NCBI GenBank assembly: GCA_949752745.1
Contig: OX457026.1
Location: 31,458,411 to 31,522,410, forward strand
Direction of reading: 5' to 3'
Source: Protula sp. h YS-2021
Lineage: Eukaryota > Annelida > Polychaeta > Sabellida > Serpulidae
DNA: 64,000 nt
Part shown: in pieces, positions 10,980 to 23,194 of the stretch
Numbering within the stretch: position 1 is the stretch's first letter
How the letters are laid out: each line of letters starts with the position of its first letter
The notes under the pieces: generated by a model
Seen by the model: the letters and a program-made list of their open reading frames with translations, nothing else
Databases searched by the model: none
What the model was told of the DNA's origin: nothing
Made by a program: the position numbers and the translations under genes

Positions 10980-11690
10980 GATTCCGCGACATTTCGTAGA
11001 GCGGCATTTGGTGGACGACATATGGTCGAGCCACACTTGGTTGGGCGACTTTGGTCGAAAGTGATAATGGCGACATTTGGTCGAATTTTTTTTTTAGGGT
11101 GAAATTGTTTTGGGAAATAAACTCTCTTGAAGTGAAACTACATACAAGTTTTCAGATACTATATTTTACTTGTATTTTACTATATTATATAGAGGTTTGA
11201 CAATATAAACAATAAAAAAATTCTACAAATGAGTCGTTCTCAATAATTATCATACAACACGTATTCTGACCAATTCGATTAAGGTCTCTGGCAAATGAAC
11301 TACGGTTATACTTTTAACACAATCAATTTGTTATTCAAGCTGCCATTTCTCAATCGTTTCCTGATTTTCACGGCTCACTGGTCTCCATCGGATGTTGCAG
11401 CCTATACCACGCAAGCTTTACTCGACGGTCTTTCTGCCCTAGACTCGATCTCTGCACAATGTCGTAAGGTGCTACTGCAAGTCTATGTACTGACGCCGAA
11501 TGCGCCTTCTTATTGCAATCAGTTCACCTCTTTTCGTTTTGGGTATTTTAATGTTTGATCATGAAAGTATATTTCTCGCCCAAAATAATAATTTCGACGA
11601 AATGTCGCAATATTCAATTTCGACCAAATGTCGCTTAACGAAATGTCGCTTAACGAAATGTGACTCGACCAAATGTCTCTCGAGATACCG
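10980..11690. mobile_element. Foldback element with CGACATTTGGTCGAA subrepeats
   Basis: The left end (10,985-11,085) holds several diverged copies of CGACATTTGGTCGAA. The right end (11,590-11,685) holds the same words inverted (TTCGACCAAATGTCG and AACGAAATGTCGCTT). The unit is about 710 bp with no transposase. The exact 7-mer GTTTTAC flanks both sides (10,973-10,979 and 11,691-11,697), within a longer imperfect match, and may be a target duplication. It starts about 20 bp beyond the DIRS right end. Confidence 0.65.
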
Positions 11691-11699
11691 GTTTTACAC

Positions 11700-14208
11700 G
11701 TTCATAACTTAAAAGATTTTAATTTGATGAAGGAGTATTTGAATATTTGATTATTTTGTACGTGTTTAGTTTTATAAAGTGTAGCTAAATTAGTTGTTTG
11801 ACGAGTTAATTAAAGCACCGAGTAATGGAAGTTTTGACTGAAGTGTTCTGTTGTTTAAGATCTCAAGCAAAAAAAAAAAAAGAAAGAAAGATAAGTAATT
11901 TTGAAGGCTCTTCTGAATATGCTCAACTTAGTGAGATAGACAATGAGTGAGCTTCCACCAACCCCCCCCCCCCCCCCCCCCCACCTCACCATCCTTAGCC
12001 AATTGCACAATGGCACAAAAGATTGAGATTACCAGAATTCCTTGAAACCATTTGGACAAGTCATATATTTGATAACCCGGCGCTCCGCGTGTTGGGTCGT
12101 TTTAAAAAGTCACGAACACTGAATGAAAGTCCACCCCTTTTTAAACGAAACTGGCACTCCACACGAATCGCCTCTAACCCACAAACAACCTCAACCCGCC
12201 CCAACCCCTTTCTCTTTTGTTTCGATACATATTATATCGTGACCCGGTTTATTCACACCCAAAGAAAGTAAAATCTATGGGCAAATTTAACAATAGACCA
12301 GGGTTTAATTTTTTAATAGTTTAGAAATTTTGGAAAAATATAAATACCAGTGTTTCGTTTCGTTTTTTTCTCTCTCTCTTTTTTTTTTGTTGGGGGGGGG
12401 GGGAGGCGGGGGTGGCGTGACGCCTTGAAACAGAAAGCTGGCTGAGACATATCAATGATAGAAAGCATAGGAGAGTTCTATTTAGCTTATTTCAATATGG
12501 CGCACTGGAAATATTAGACTTTATTATTATATTGTCAATGATTTCATAACGAGGTCCTGGCCGGTCACAATGTCCCAGGACATAGTTCTTATCTAGTGAC
12601 AGCGTTGTTATCCATATTTAAATATGAAGCCGTAATTTAGTAAAGCGTAGGACTGAGCAGAATCGAAACAATAACACATGCGAAATGAGAGGAATTCGGT
12701 GAAAATATAGGTGATTGTAAACAAACAAAAACCAAGTCATTCCGTCACTCTTTGCCCGACCGCCAAAAAAGAACAAGTAGAAAGAGGACAGCACAAAACA
12801 CTAAACTGCATTAACAACCGAAGCTGATTTTCAAGATCCTACTTTCATGATAGAGAAACAACTGGAAAATGTTTAACCAAAGACTCCTGGCCCAAGCGTT
12901 CCAAAAATGGTGCGATCGTTCCAGGTTAAGCCGTTGGTCTCATCGGTCGTTTCACAACCTAAAACCATCGTTATGACCTGTGAAAGCGTTCCGCCAAAAA
13001 TGATTAAAAGCCGTGGCTTTGTGAAAAGTGAAATATCAAAATTATCAAAAGAGTGAAATCAAAGTTTTGGCAAATCGTAAAAGCAAGAACCTAGAAAGAG
13101 TATAGAATGTTACGAGTACGTCAGTAAAACTGATTGATTAAGTCCCTCGCACGCGTGCAATCACAGGATTTAATACAACAAACACCCATTGAATAGGTCA
13201 ATTGTGCTGTATTTTCAAAGTTTTCCCATTTTCCCAATTTTTGCGCAAATCTCAAAATAACCCCTCATTGCACAGCTCCACTATATAGACTTTGCATGTG
13301 CAAGAGAACAATTGAATCGCTTCAGTGACAAAAAAGTGTCGACGGACGGCAGACGGACGGGGACCCGAATCCCATAGTCCTCTAATTCGCGCTACGCAGC
13401 GGCGGGAGACTAAAAAGCGACATAAAATTAAAATGGTTAAAGGCGGTTCAAAGGTGTTTGAGGAATAAGCTCTTGAAATCAGATTTTTTTCTGTTTTTCT
13501 GTCAGTTTTTGGTCACTAACCAAAAGAAAAAACCTGTGAAATGTCTGCAAAATCCGAAAAAAAATTTACAGACTAAAGTACGTTTATCGGTCACCTGACA
13601 CACAATCGCACATGCGGGCATGCCTGCACATAGGAGGCCCCTCCCTATTACACTACATTATTCCGACAAAGCCGGCTGTTGCAGTAATGAATACCAATGG
13701 TCTGCTTTTTCACAAACACAAAAATAATTGCCAATTTCAGGATGTTTTCTTCACGTAGGTATGGTAGATTAAAATAATCAAAATATTTTATTCTGTCCTA
13801 ATAAATATAATAATATATTTTTAAATAATTAATCTTCGAGGAGAATTAGTCTGATGAAGCACAACGTCACTTGTTTTCCACTTGTAAAGTACACTCGAAG
13901 ATTTCCTGGTAGAGTGCTGTTGGTATTTTTTGAACGGCCTGGATGTTTCATATTGATAAGAATAAATTGAATGTCCTGGTACATTGAATTGTGATGTACA
14001 TTTCTAAGACATGAAGTAATCCTATAAGAACGGAATGCATGCACTTTTAGTCTCCGTGTTTTTCACTTAGCTGCGTGCTTTCCCTCCGCGGGTTGTAATA
14101 ATATGCTTCTCACGAGGAACTTTCCTCTTGCACACATGATAAGCAGGTGTTCACGTGCATAGCCGAGCTCCCGTACTGCTGCATTTACGTAATACCGAGT
14201 CACATTTG
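11700..14208. other. Intergenic, no gene seen
   Basis: AT-rich spacer. It has a long C-run near 11,964-11,982, a G-run near 12,391-12,404 and a short repeat fragment at 13,339-13,412 (listed separately). No conserved ORF is visible on either strand. Confidence 0.55.
13339..13412 (-). repeat. Interspersed repeat end, shared with 61,760
   Basis: Read on the minus strand this is AGTCTCCCGCCGCTGCGTAG, then a short spacer, GGACTATGGGATTC and GTCCGTCTGCCGTCCGTCG. It matches the start of the repeat at 61,760-61,825 in order and spacing. Two copies in opposite orientation point to one interspersed family. Confidence 0.6.
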
Positions 14209-14214
14209 GTCGTG

Positions 14215-15602
14215 TGTTCCGTTCTGTTTTGTCCGCTGTACCGAAATATCCGCTAAATAAAAACTGTTCCAAAATGTCCGCTAACCCTGTTCCAAAGTAT
14301 CCGCTCGTTCCGAAATGTCCGCTAACCCTGTTCCAAAGTATCCGCTCGTTCCGAAATGTCCGCTAACCCTGTTCCAAAGTATCCGCTCGTTCCGAAATGT
14401 CCGCTAACCCTGTTCCAAAGTATCCGCTCGTTCCGAAATGTCCGCTAACCCTGTTCCAAAGTATCCGCTCGTTCCGAAATGTCCGCTAACCCTGTTCCAA
14501 AGTATCCGCTCGTCCCATATTGTCCGCTAATCCTGTTCGAAAGTATCCGCTCGTTCCGTAATGTCCGCTAACCCTGTTCAAAAGTATTCGCTCGTTCCGT
14601 AATGTCCGCTAACCTTGTTCCAAAGTGTCCGCTCGTCCCGTATTGTCCGCTAATCCTGTTCCAAAGTGTCCGCTCGTCCTGGTTTGTTCGCTAACCCCGT
14701 TCCGTTTTATCCGCTGGTAGTGTCCGCTAAATCTTCAATTTTTAGCCCAGCCGACTTCGTATCACTACAGGGGGCTTGAATGTATGTGCGCATGTGCGTA
14801 TGTGCGCATGTTAAACTTTCTCTTTAAAATGCTGCTGCTCCCACAGTCTTGCTCCAATCGTCTTGATATTATGCAGAAATGTTCCCTGGGTGGTCCCCCA
14901 CCTGACTATTACTTTTTTGACGATTGACGAAAAACTGACAAAATGGCGGCACTTTTTGTGCCCTTTTAACCCATTTTAAAATGCTACTCCTCCTAAAGTT
15001 CTACACCAATCGTTTAGATGTTGCGCAGAAATGTTCCCCAAGGGTTTGCCTACCAGGCTCTCATTATTTGTCGCGGTTCGCCAAAAAGTACCGAAATGGC
15101 GGAACTTTGAAGTTTGACAAAAAGTGAAATAAATGGTGGTAAACTCGGCTGGGCTAAAAATTGAAGATTTAGCGGACACTACCAGCGGATAAAACGGAAC
15201 GGGGTTAGCAAACAAACAAGGACGAGCGGACACTTTGGAACAGGATTAGCGGACAATACGGGACGAGCGGACACTTTGGAACAAGGTTAGCGGACATTAC
15301 GGAACGAGCGAATACTTTGGAACAGGGTTAGCGGACATTTCGGAACGAGCGGATACTTTGGAACAGGATTAGCGGACATTTCGGAACGAGCGGATACTTT
15401 GGAACAGGGTTAGCGGACATTTCGGAACGAGCGGATACTTTGGAACAGGATTAGCGGACATTTCGGAACGAGCGGATACTTTGGAACAGGGTTAGCGGAC
15501 ATTTCGGAACGAGCGGATACTTTGGAACAGGGTTAGCGGACATTTTGGAACAGTTTTTATTTAGCGGACATTTCGGTACAGCGGACAAAACAGAACGGAA
15601 CA
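14215..15602. mobile_element. Large foldback element with 41-bp tandem repeats in both arms
   Basis: The left arm (14,215-14,751) and right arm (15,145-15,602) are reverse complements. The outer ends read TGTTCCGTTCTGTTTTGTCC and its complement. Each arm is mostly a tandem array of a 41-bp unit built from CCGCTAACCCTGTTCC, AAAGTATCCGCTCG and TTCCGAAATGT, about ten copies on the left and eight on the right. The central spacer (14,752-15,144) holds a direct duplication of about 145 bp (copies near 14,821 and 14,975). Flanks GGTCGTGT and AGTTGTGT match at 6 of 8 bases and may be an old target duplication. No transposase is present. This is the layout of Drosophila-type foldback elements. Confidence 0.88.
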
Positions 15603-15784
15603 GTTGTGTCTTTGAATTAACATTAACGGAACAAAGTTGCATAAAGAATGTTTTACCAAATAATGTTGATAAATGACCATGTGGTTGCTATATATTAATG
15701 ATATGGCAAACACGTTCAGTGTATATTGCGCAACTTTTAGGTCTTTGTCCACATGATCCTAAAATTACTTGATTAATACACTAC

Positions 15785-15935
15785 ATGTTAACATATAGTT
15801 ATAAGTTATAAATATGGTAATCATATGGTGAACATGCGGTAAACATATGTTGACTGTATGTGGCGAAACTTGCGTTGGCAACATGTTCAGATAACACCTA
15901 AATCACGTTCTTACCACATAATTAACACATCCCAG
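15785..15935. repeat. Second patch of ACATATGT/TTAAC words
   Basis: Same word set as 2,500-3,250, including GTTAACATATAG, GGTAAACATATGTTGAC and TTACCACATAATTAACAC. No ORF. Confidence 0.5.
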
Positions 15936-15939
15936 GAAA

Positions 15940-18070
15940 AATTCCGACTTCGATTCAGCGTTGATTTGAGCTTACGACGTCGATCCGACCAAATCCCAAC
16001 ATCAAATCTGGTTGTGATTGTGTTGAATGAACGTTGATAAACAATGCTGTTTAGATATTGTTTTTGGTCACAATCAAAACTCCACTTTTTCGACGTCTAA
16101 TCAAAGTCTTTGGTGTAACAGCGATGTCGTATAGGCTTCGAATAATCAGCGTTGTACAGACGTCAGAATCATGACCAAGCAACAACCTCCTCATGTTATC
16201 GCTCACCGGAGAACGAACCACGAGAGGTGGCCTCGAAAACTGACCAAACCCCGGGATAGCGCAGACCCGCAAATAGGACCACCTTACCAATATGACCACG
16301 CCGCTAATGGGACCGTCTCACAAACAGAACCACTTCCAATAGTAGTCACATTCTAGGTGCTTTCCATTCTGAAGACTCCCAAATAGGACCAACCTTGAAA
16401 TTGGAACACATAGGGTTATTCCCACTTGGGTTTTGTTGTAATTAAAGATAGGGAACAAACAATGGTGCACAGCATGAACTATCTGTCGACGTTTCATTCT
16501 GCCATTGCGGTAGTTAGGCTGCAACTACTCTAACGTACGTTGTAGCTGTCCCTGTATATAATTGGGTGTAAAGGGTATTTTCAAATTAAATTTCACATTC
16601 TGCGTTTGAGGGGAGTAAAATTTGCAAGTGTATATTTGGTTGGGTAAGAAAAATGGTATTTAGTAAACCTGGATTCCGTTTGATATCGTATTAAAAGGTC
16701 ACACACAAGCATGTAAACCGATTCGCACATAAGTGACAACCAGATTTCTGCACCATTTGCGTAAATAATTCAAATATTTATGAATAAATACAGTACAAAC
16801 TAAACCTGTAAACAATTTGATAGGCAGATTAAACACCACTTGGGCTGAAAACGGAGTTTTCTTCCCTTGAACTGAAGAGCGGATATCCTGTTATACAGAT
16901 CTGCAGACCAAATCCGTGTAAAAAACTATGAAACAATACTTTTAACCAAAACAATAAACACACATAAAAAAGGCCCGGCGTTGTTATTGATGAGTAACAA
17001 AATAACATAAGTCGCTGATATGATTCGTTAACGAGACGGGTGTGTCTTTGAACAGAGGCTGGACTCGAAACTGGACTTGAAGAGAAATGTACCATGTGGG
17101 ACGAATCGAATTTAGACAACAATGCTTAGAAGTCAAAGCGGGGGGTTAAGAGTAATTTTAAGGGTCAAGGTTATCATGCAAAAAATAAGGGATTCAAAAA
17201 GGTAAACTGTTTATGCAAAGTTTATTGACTAGTACAACAATGGGATGGACATTTACCTTTAAGAATGATGCACAACTGCTTAAGTTTATAGAATTTTCGT
17301 GGCAAATATCATCGGAGATATGGTGGAAATTTTTTAAAATCACATTTTTAAGGAAATCGGAATGATACTATTTTTATAGTCTGTTTTAAACTTTCAAAAA
17401 TAAACTGCGTGGAATTAGAAAATTAGTAGTGATGCTATTCATAGATAGCTTCTACTTTTAATTGATAATATTTTTTACAATGATACTTTTTGAGTAACTT
17501 GTTAACTACTGAAAAACAAAGTGTGTTACGAAAATTGAAATGATGCTATTTACAACTTTGAAATTTTTGAAGAAAATAAACATTTTTACAGTAAATGACT
17601 GAAATGGTTATTTTGGCAACACAAGGAGAAGAGGTTTAGTGATAAAAGATATACAGAGTGCGAAAATGGTCAAAAATCACTTACGGTTTCTTAGATAACA
17701 CAGGTAATCACTTACGGTTTCTTAGATAACACAGGTCACGTGATCTAGGTCAAAGTTCAGAGACAATGGTTCTCCTGATGTAACTCGTGTAGAGGGTGCA
17801 GTTCAAAAGTGAGGTCAAAATTTCTCTAACTATCGATTTTCGAGATAACACAGGTCTTATGAAGGCCAAGGTATGTTCATGTGCTAGGTGTAACCAAAGT
17901 GTAGTGCTTCTTGTCTTCCGTAGAGGCTTCAAGTTCGAACATGAGCTCATAATTGTTATATTTCCTACCGTTATTGAGATAAGTCAATTTTCCTAAATTC
18001 TATTTGACCTTGACCACGAATACCAAGGTCAATCATTTTCTTGATATATTTTCAGTTCCCATCGCCTTTG
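15940..18070. other. Intergenic; a 31-bp tandem duplication, no gene seen
   Basis: No conserved ORF. A 31-bp segment beginning ATCACTTACGGTTTCTTAG is repeated exactly in tandem at 17,676-17,737. A diverged piece of it (GAGATAACACAGGTC) recurs near 17,840, suggesting an older repeat of roughly 100 bp. Words of the type AATAGGACCACC recur at 16,270-16,390 without clear structure. Confidence 0.5.
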
Positions 18071-18076
18071 ATACGT

Positions 18077-18078
<2 letters not shown>

Positions 18079-18153
<75 letters not shown>
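18079..18153. repeat. (TA)n microsatellite
   Basis: About 75 bp of uninterrupted TA dinucleotides. Confidence 0.97.
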
Positions 18154-18155
<2 letters not shown>

Positions 18156-18414
18156 AGTCTTTGTATTATTTAATTTTGAAATATACTGGGGGACCAAAGA
18201 AAGTAAAAGACTGGAAATCAGTTTTTGCTTAAACTATACAGATTTTTAGTCAACATTTTAACCACAGATTCTATCCTGATTTTACTTTGTTTATCTTCTG
18301 CAGCATGTTTGTTGGGTTTTTACCATGTGGCACATTGATTCTTCTGAGCTGTTATCCTTTGGTCGTTGAAACATTGTGTAACCCCAAACGTATAGTCGAA
18401 GCCTAGCTGCACCT

Positions 18415-19380
18415 GTGGACGTAATGATCGTTTCAAAGCAACTGGGTATTAAGTTGCCTCGGCTAGCACAAAATTATTGCAATCAAGCGATCGGCATGTT
18501 AGAGGCTGAGATTTACCAGAAGCACTATGCACAAACTGTAAAGGCGGTATCTGGAGACAGGGAGCACCACGTGCAGACCGAGAAGCGGTCGTCCCCGCGT
18601 TACGATGCCGCGCCAGGAGTGTTGTATTCGTTCAGTTCACCTCCGTGCTCGCTTTCGGACTGCCACAAGGACTACAGCGGAGACACCTAGGCGCCCCAAT
18701 AACTGAACAAGGTCATTGGAGGAGTGCGTGAAAACAGATTGCGTGTGGAATGGTACTGAATGAGCGTAAGCATTGGGCCAACAACTACTCACAAGGGGCC
18801 TGGAGATGTCGTAACTGGTGATTCGTTGTATTCAGGAACGAGTCAAAATTTCAGCTATACTGTGTTGATGGTTGCCAACGCGTGTATGTACGCGTCAGAG
18901 GAAGTTGCGCCTCATATTGCGTAAATCAAGTGGACCGTTTTGGAGGTGGCGCAGTAATGGTCAGTCTGCCATTGAGTTTGGTTGGCGTTCACAGCTCGTT
19001 ATTATCGTCAGTGGCTACATAAACAACGTTCTAGCCACCCGAGTTATTTCCTACATACAGTAAAACCAGCGCGCAGTCTTTAGGCACGATTATTCCCGGT
19101 CACATGTTGCGCAGATTTGCCAGGATTACTTGAAAGCCAACAATGTGCCGACGTATAGCCCCGATATGAACCCTATAGAACACTCATGGGAATATCTGGA
19201 CACCAGAATTTTGGCACCACAAAATCACGACCATTGCATAGGCGTTAACCGAGGAATGACACAGATGTCCTCAATAGTGCCTAACTTCGTGTCCTCATCA
19301 AAAGATTGATAACGTCGATGCGTCGTCGGATTCAAGCACTACGCCAAGCTAACAGCTTACATATCAACTGTTGACCAAAT
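18415..19380 (+). pseudogene. Decayed Tc1/mariner transposase
   Basis: Fragments in changing frames follow the order of a Tc1-type transposase. An N-terminal helix-turn-helix trace (AIGMLEAEIYQKHYAQTV) is near 18,490. VDRFGGGAVMV, around the second catalytic aspartate region, is near 18,931. QDYLKANNVPT, then SPDMNPIEHSWEYLD, carrying the third acidic residue of the DD34E triad, are near 19,120-19,205. ALTEE is near 19,240. Many stops and frameshifts make it inactive. The element's terminal repeats could not be placed. Confidence 0.8.
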
Positions 19381-21487
19381 GCCCGTTAGATTACAATTTC
19401 ATGAAGAGCCAAAATGTGAGTTCCAAATTGATCAATTTTCGTCTTTGAAAAGAACTACAAAGCTTCGGTCGGTCCTTATAGAGTTCGTGATATCCTTTTT
19501 TCTTAGTGTCAAGTGTTAAAATTCATTCTTTTTCTTATTAACTATGTAAATACAACATATTCGTCCGAATTAACCCTAAAAGTAGGAAGAAAATCACATC
19601 ACAAACCTTAAATGTGTCTATACGGAGTCTATACGGAGTCCACGATGTCCGAATAACTTAATCGCGTCTCTGGCACAGAATCAGGCTAAATTGAACTCAC
19701 ATAAAAGAAGCAGCGTTTTGGATAAACAGTATTTTTCGCTGTTTCTATTCTCGATTGAATCATGCATAAAAATACAAATGAACAGAGGCACTTAAGGTGC
19801 CAAAAAGTCCAATACTAGCAAAACTATATTATATGGTAGTAAATAATACATGATAAGTACGATAAGTAAGATGAGAAGGGAGTGGGATGGGGAAAGAAGT
19901 CAATAAAGAGAAAATGATAATATACATGTACCTTCTACACAATTAATGGGGCAAAGGAGGAAGGCTGGGAAGGGAGCTGACATGGTTGTAACTTAAATAC
20001 GGTAAGAGGGAGGCCTGTGGTGAGGGTGCCACAAAAGCATAACAACCATAATGACATAATAACTTGCAGACAGGCATGCAACAAGGGGAAAAAGGGCCGC
20101 ACAAACAAACGTGGCTTATGTAAGGATGAAAGGGGAGGAAGGGGGTGGCGGCGGGCAGAATTTTGGTCGCTGAAAGAACTTGATGCAACTGTTCCCTACG
20201 TTGCATTGCTGCAATTGCTGAATAAAGAGTGAAAAAGGATGAATTTATATATATAGCAGAAACTATCTCGAAGTTAGGCACTTGGCCAGTCAGAGTATGG
20301 CGGTATGTTCAAATGGCGGTAAGATTTCTTGGGTGGGCATCGTGCGTGCCACTGTCGAGAACCTAGCGTTCCAGAAGTTTACCAGTCGCGGGCCTAGTTT
20401 AAAGGATTGTTTCAACCATTTACAAGCCTGGGCAACTTTCGCTGCTCTCTATTACTTAGACAGTGAATGTATCATAAAGCATACGTCTGTGATCGATTTA
20501 AACGAAAATATATTTTATTTTATTCAAAAGTTGAGCTTGGATGCTCATTTTCCATAGCCTAACACATAAAAAATAATAAACCGACATACGCTAATGTTTT
20601 AGTAACTTATTGACGTCACAAATTATGCTTACATTAAGAAGGCGGTGGTTAAACTATATTACGTTGTAACATGCGTTGTTTGTGCATGGCTCTTAAGTGT
20701 CAGACCTAATGAATTGGACCATTCGCATTGTGAATTTCGTGTAGAGAAACATTTACAGTGTTTCTTTTTCATTTTGAATTCATGTTAATTTTAGAATTGT
20801 ACAATTACAAATCAATTTATTTAATCAAATTCATCAGCTAATTGTATATTTAAAGCAAGACAAATATTCCTCACTCATTTATTATTCATATATGTTATAG
20901 CAATATGAAACACGTTATATAAACTGCAGTGTTTAACAGCGATGATTACGATGGTAATAAATCAATCAAAAGCGATTTCTTAACTTCCTAAACCTCATAT
21001 TTTCTTAGCACAAACACCGTGAACTTTTTCATACCTCATTTTATACCTCATTTAAAGCTCTGCTAAACATTTTAAGACTTCTAATTCGGTGTATGCTTCT
21101 ACTAAATCTTAAACATAACAACAAAATTACCAATTTTACATTAATGAAAATGTTTTGCTTTCCTTATCATTTTAGTAATGCAAATAAGTTATCTAATCAA
21201 ATTCAAAATCTTGGCATTACCTGTCTTTACAAAAAAATCTTTGCAGTTCTGGTTTTATCCAATGTAGACTTTAAATGACCCACTATGTACATGTAGTTTT
21301 GCACAAAAAAATCACTAGCAATTAACCTAAGCAATATCCCCACCAAATTTTATACTATTCGATAGAAACTACAGGAGGTGATTTGTTATTGTCGTTTAAA
21401 ATACACTTCTATATATTTTAAATCTTATGTACAAACGATATACATAACCGATAGCCTATACCGCACTGTGTCCTGACAATCATTTCA
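19381..21487. other. Intergenic, no gene seen
   Basis: AT-rich spacer between the Tc1 relic and the second P450. Short ORFs at 19,943-20,281 and 20,282-20,557 show no family motif, and I treat them as chance. A short duplication of TCTATACGGAG lies near 19,616-19,635. Confidence 0.5.
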
Positions 21488-21493
21488 TTTATT
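21488..21493 (-). terminator. Candidate poly(A) signal of second P450
   Basis: AATAAA on the minus strand, about 200 bp past the P450 stop codon. Common by chance in AT-rich DNA. Confidence 0.4.
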
Positions 21494-21694
21494 TTAAAAA
21501 TTTCAAAGTAAATCAGTAAATTAATTATTTGCTGGTAAAAAGTAAACTTAAAGTTATCCCAAAGTGTTTTTTCTCTTCAAAGTAAGTTTCTAGCATAACG
21601 AACATAGTCAACACACTTATAAGTCAACATAAACAACAAAATTCGAATATTATTCGAATGGAGCATTTAGTGACATTCTCATTTGTATATTGCC

Positions 21695-23194
21695 CTAATT
21701 TCTTGGAATGGCTCGCAAAAGATAGGACTTGGGGTGCCTAGTGAATCCTAAACCGGGTGTTGAATCGATCTTTTCCACTCCATCTGATGGGAGGAACGTG
21801 AAACGCTGAAATAATGCAGCCGTAAATATATACAATTCTTGTCGTGCTAACAGCTCTCCTATGCATGACCTCTTTCCAATAGAAAAGGGAATAACATGCG
21901 GATGTCTCACAAAATTACCATTTTCATCCAAAAACCTTTCCGGTCGAAAATTTTCCGGATCACCCCATGTTGCTTTGTTGTGATGCACGGCGTAGAGATT
22001 AAGAAATACCATGCTGTCTTTAGGAATAACATATCCTGCAAGCTCTGCATCTGCTTTTGTTGAAACAGCGTGAGGTGCAGCCAGGGGGGCTAACGAGCTA
22101 TATCGCTGAACTTCCCAAATGACTGCATCTAAGTAAGGCACTTTGTCTTCGAAACTATATTCTCTTTCCCTACCCACAATGCAATCAAGTTGTTTCTGGA
22201 GTTTTTCCTGAACTCTTGGTTTGTTTGTTAGATATAATAAAGTCCACTGTAGGCTGATTGCGGTGGTTTCTGTTCCAGCTAAAAGGAAATCGCGAAGTAA
22301 AAACTTAAATTCATCTTCATCAAAAGTGGTGCTTTCATGGTCTTTATCATATTGACTATCCAAATATGCACTCACAAAATTTGAGGTTTTACCAGGCTGG
22401 AAATTATAAATTATGGGTTGTGAATGCTTCCAGACATAGTTCACTAATGTTCTATTACATTTAACAAAATTTTCAAAATGATTCTTGATTGGTGGTATGT
22501 ACCGTAAAAAGGGCAATGGGTCTACCAAAGTAAATAATCTAAATGTTCTTGTGAAATTATTACCACAATCAATCACTTCATTAAGCTCCTTCTCGTCATA
22601 GTCGTGCCTTTTGTTTAACATGATGTGTAGCATGACGTTTGTCACGCATGACGTAACTATGCGCAATGGTTCGAAAGCCTCTTTATTTTGTGATTCAAAT
22701 ATAGAAACTAGCGCTTTGGCCTCTTCTGATATTTTTTGCTCCATTATGGAGCGTCCGGCTCCCAGATTCCGCAGAATGACACGACTTGTATTGCGTAACC
22801 TCTTCGCTTTCTCATCAAAATCTTTAAACAACATCCCGCCCATGTTTGGATTTGTACTCATGTTCATAGTACCATGTCCAAGTTTTCTGTCAACGAAGTC
22901 AAAAGGTTTCTTAATGGTTGCTTCTTTTATGGCTTCATAGCTGTTAAGAACAACCAGTCTATGTGAAAACACATTTATCATGAAGATATCACCGAATTTT
23001 TCTCCTAATTTGCACAGTTCTTCAGGACTTAATACTATCTTGTGAGAAAAGATGGTTCCAAACAATGGCAATGACGTAGGACCTGGGGGAAGTCGCTTCG
23101 GTGGTCTTAAGTACACATACATAACGACTGAAATAACCACGCTTATCACGATTGTTGATGGTTCAATAGCGATATTCTCAGTAAAATCAAGCAT
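21695..23194 (-). CDS. Cytochrome P450, clan 2 (CYP2-like), intronless paralogue
   Basis: A 499-residue P450 in one exon, collinear with the first P450 and about 12 residues shorter at the N-terminus. It has a membrane anchor (about 14-28), PPGP (36-39), the I-helix AGTET (about 306-310), the WEVQR K-helix pair (about 361/364), FRPERF, and the haem loop FSIGKRSCIG with C444. The last 200 residues match the first P450 at roughly seven in ten positions by eye; the substrate-contact regions differ more. All catalytic landmarks are present. A polypyrimidine-AG (TTTAATTTCAG) about 60 bp upstream of the ATG could be the end of a 5' UTR intron, and no TATA box is obvious, so its promoter may differ from that of the first gene. 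Confidence 0.96.
   Translation of the reverse strand: MLDFTENIAIEPSTIVISVVISVVMYVYLRPPKRLPPGPTSLPLFGTIFSHKIVLSPEELCKLGEKFGDIFMINVFSHRLVVLNSYEAIKEATIKKPFDFVDRKLGHGTMNMSTNPNMGGMLFKDFDEKAKRLRNTSRVILRNLGAGRSIMEQKISEEAKALVSIFESQNKEAFEPLRIVTSCVTNVMLHIMLNKRHDYDEKELNEVIDCGNNFTRTFRLFTLVDPLPFLRYIPPIKNHFENFVKCNRTLVNYVWKHSQPIIYNFQPGKTSNFVSAYLDSQYDKDHESTTFDEDEFKFLLRDFLLAGTETTAISLQWTLLYLTNKPRVQEKLQKQLDCIVGREREYSFEDKVPYLDAVIWEVQRYSSLAPLAAPHAVSTKADAELAGYVIPKDSMVFLNLYAVHHNKATWGDPENFRPERFLDENGNFVRHPHVIPFSIGKRSCIGELLARQELYIFTAALFQRFTFLPSDGVEKIDSTPGLGFTRHPKSYLLRAIPRN

Noticed and set aside
19943..20557. Pair of ORFs (112 aa minus, 91 aa plus) near the second P450
   Set aside because: No recognisable motif, no splice-linked partner and low-complexity stretches; treated as chance.
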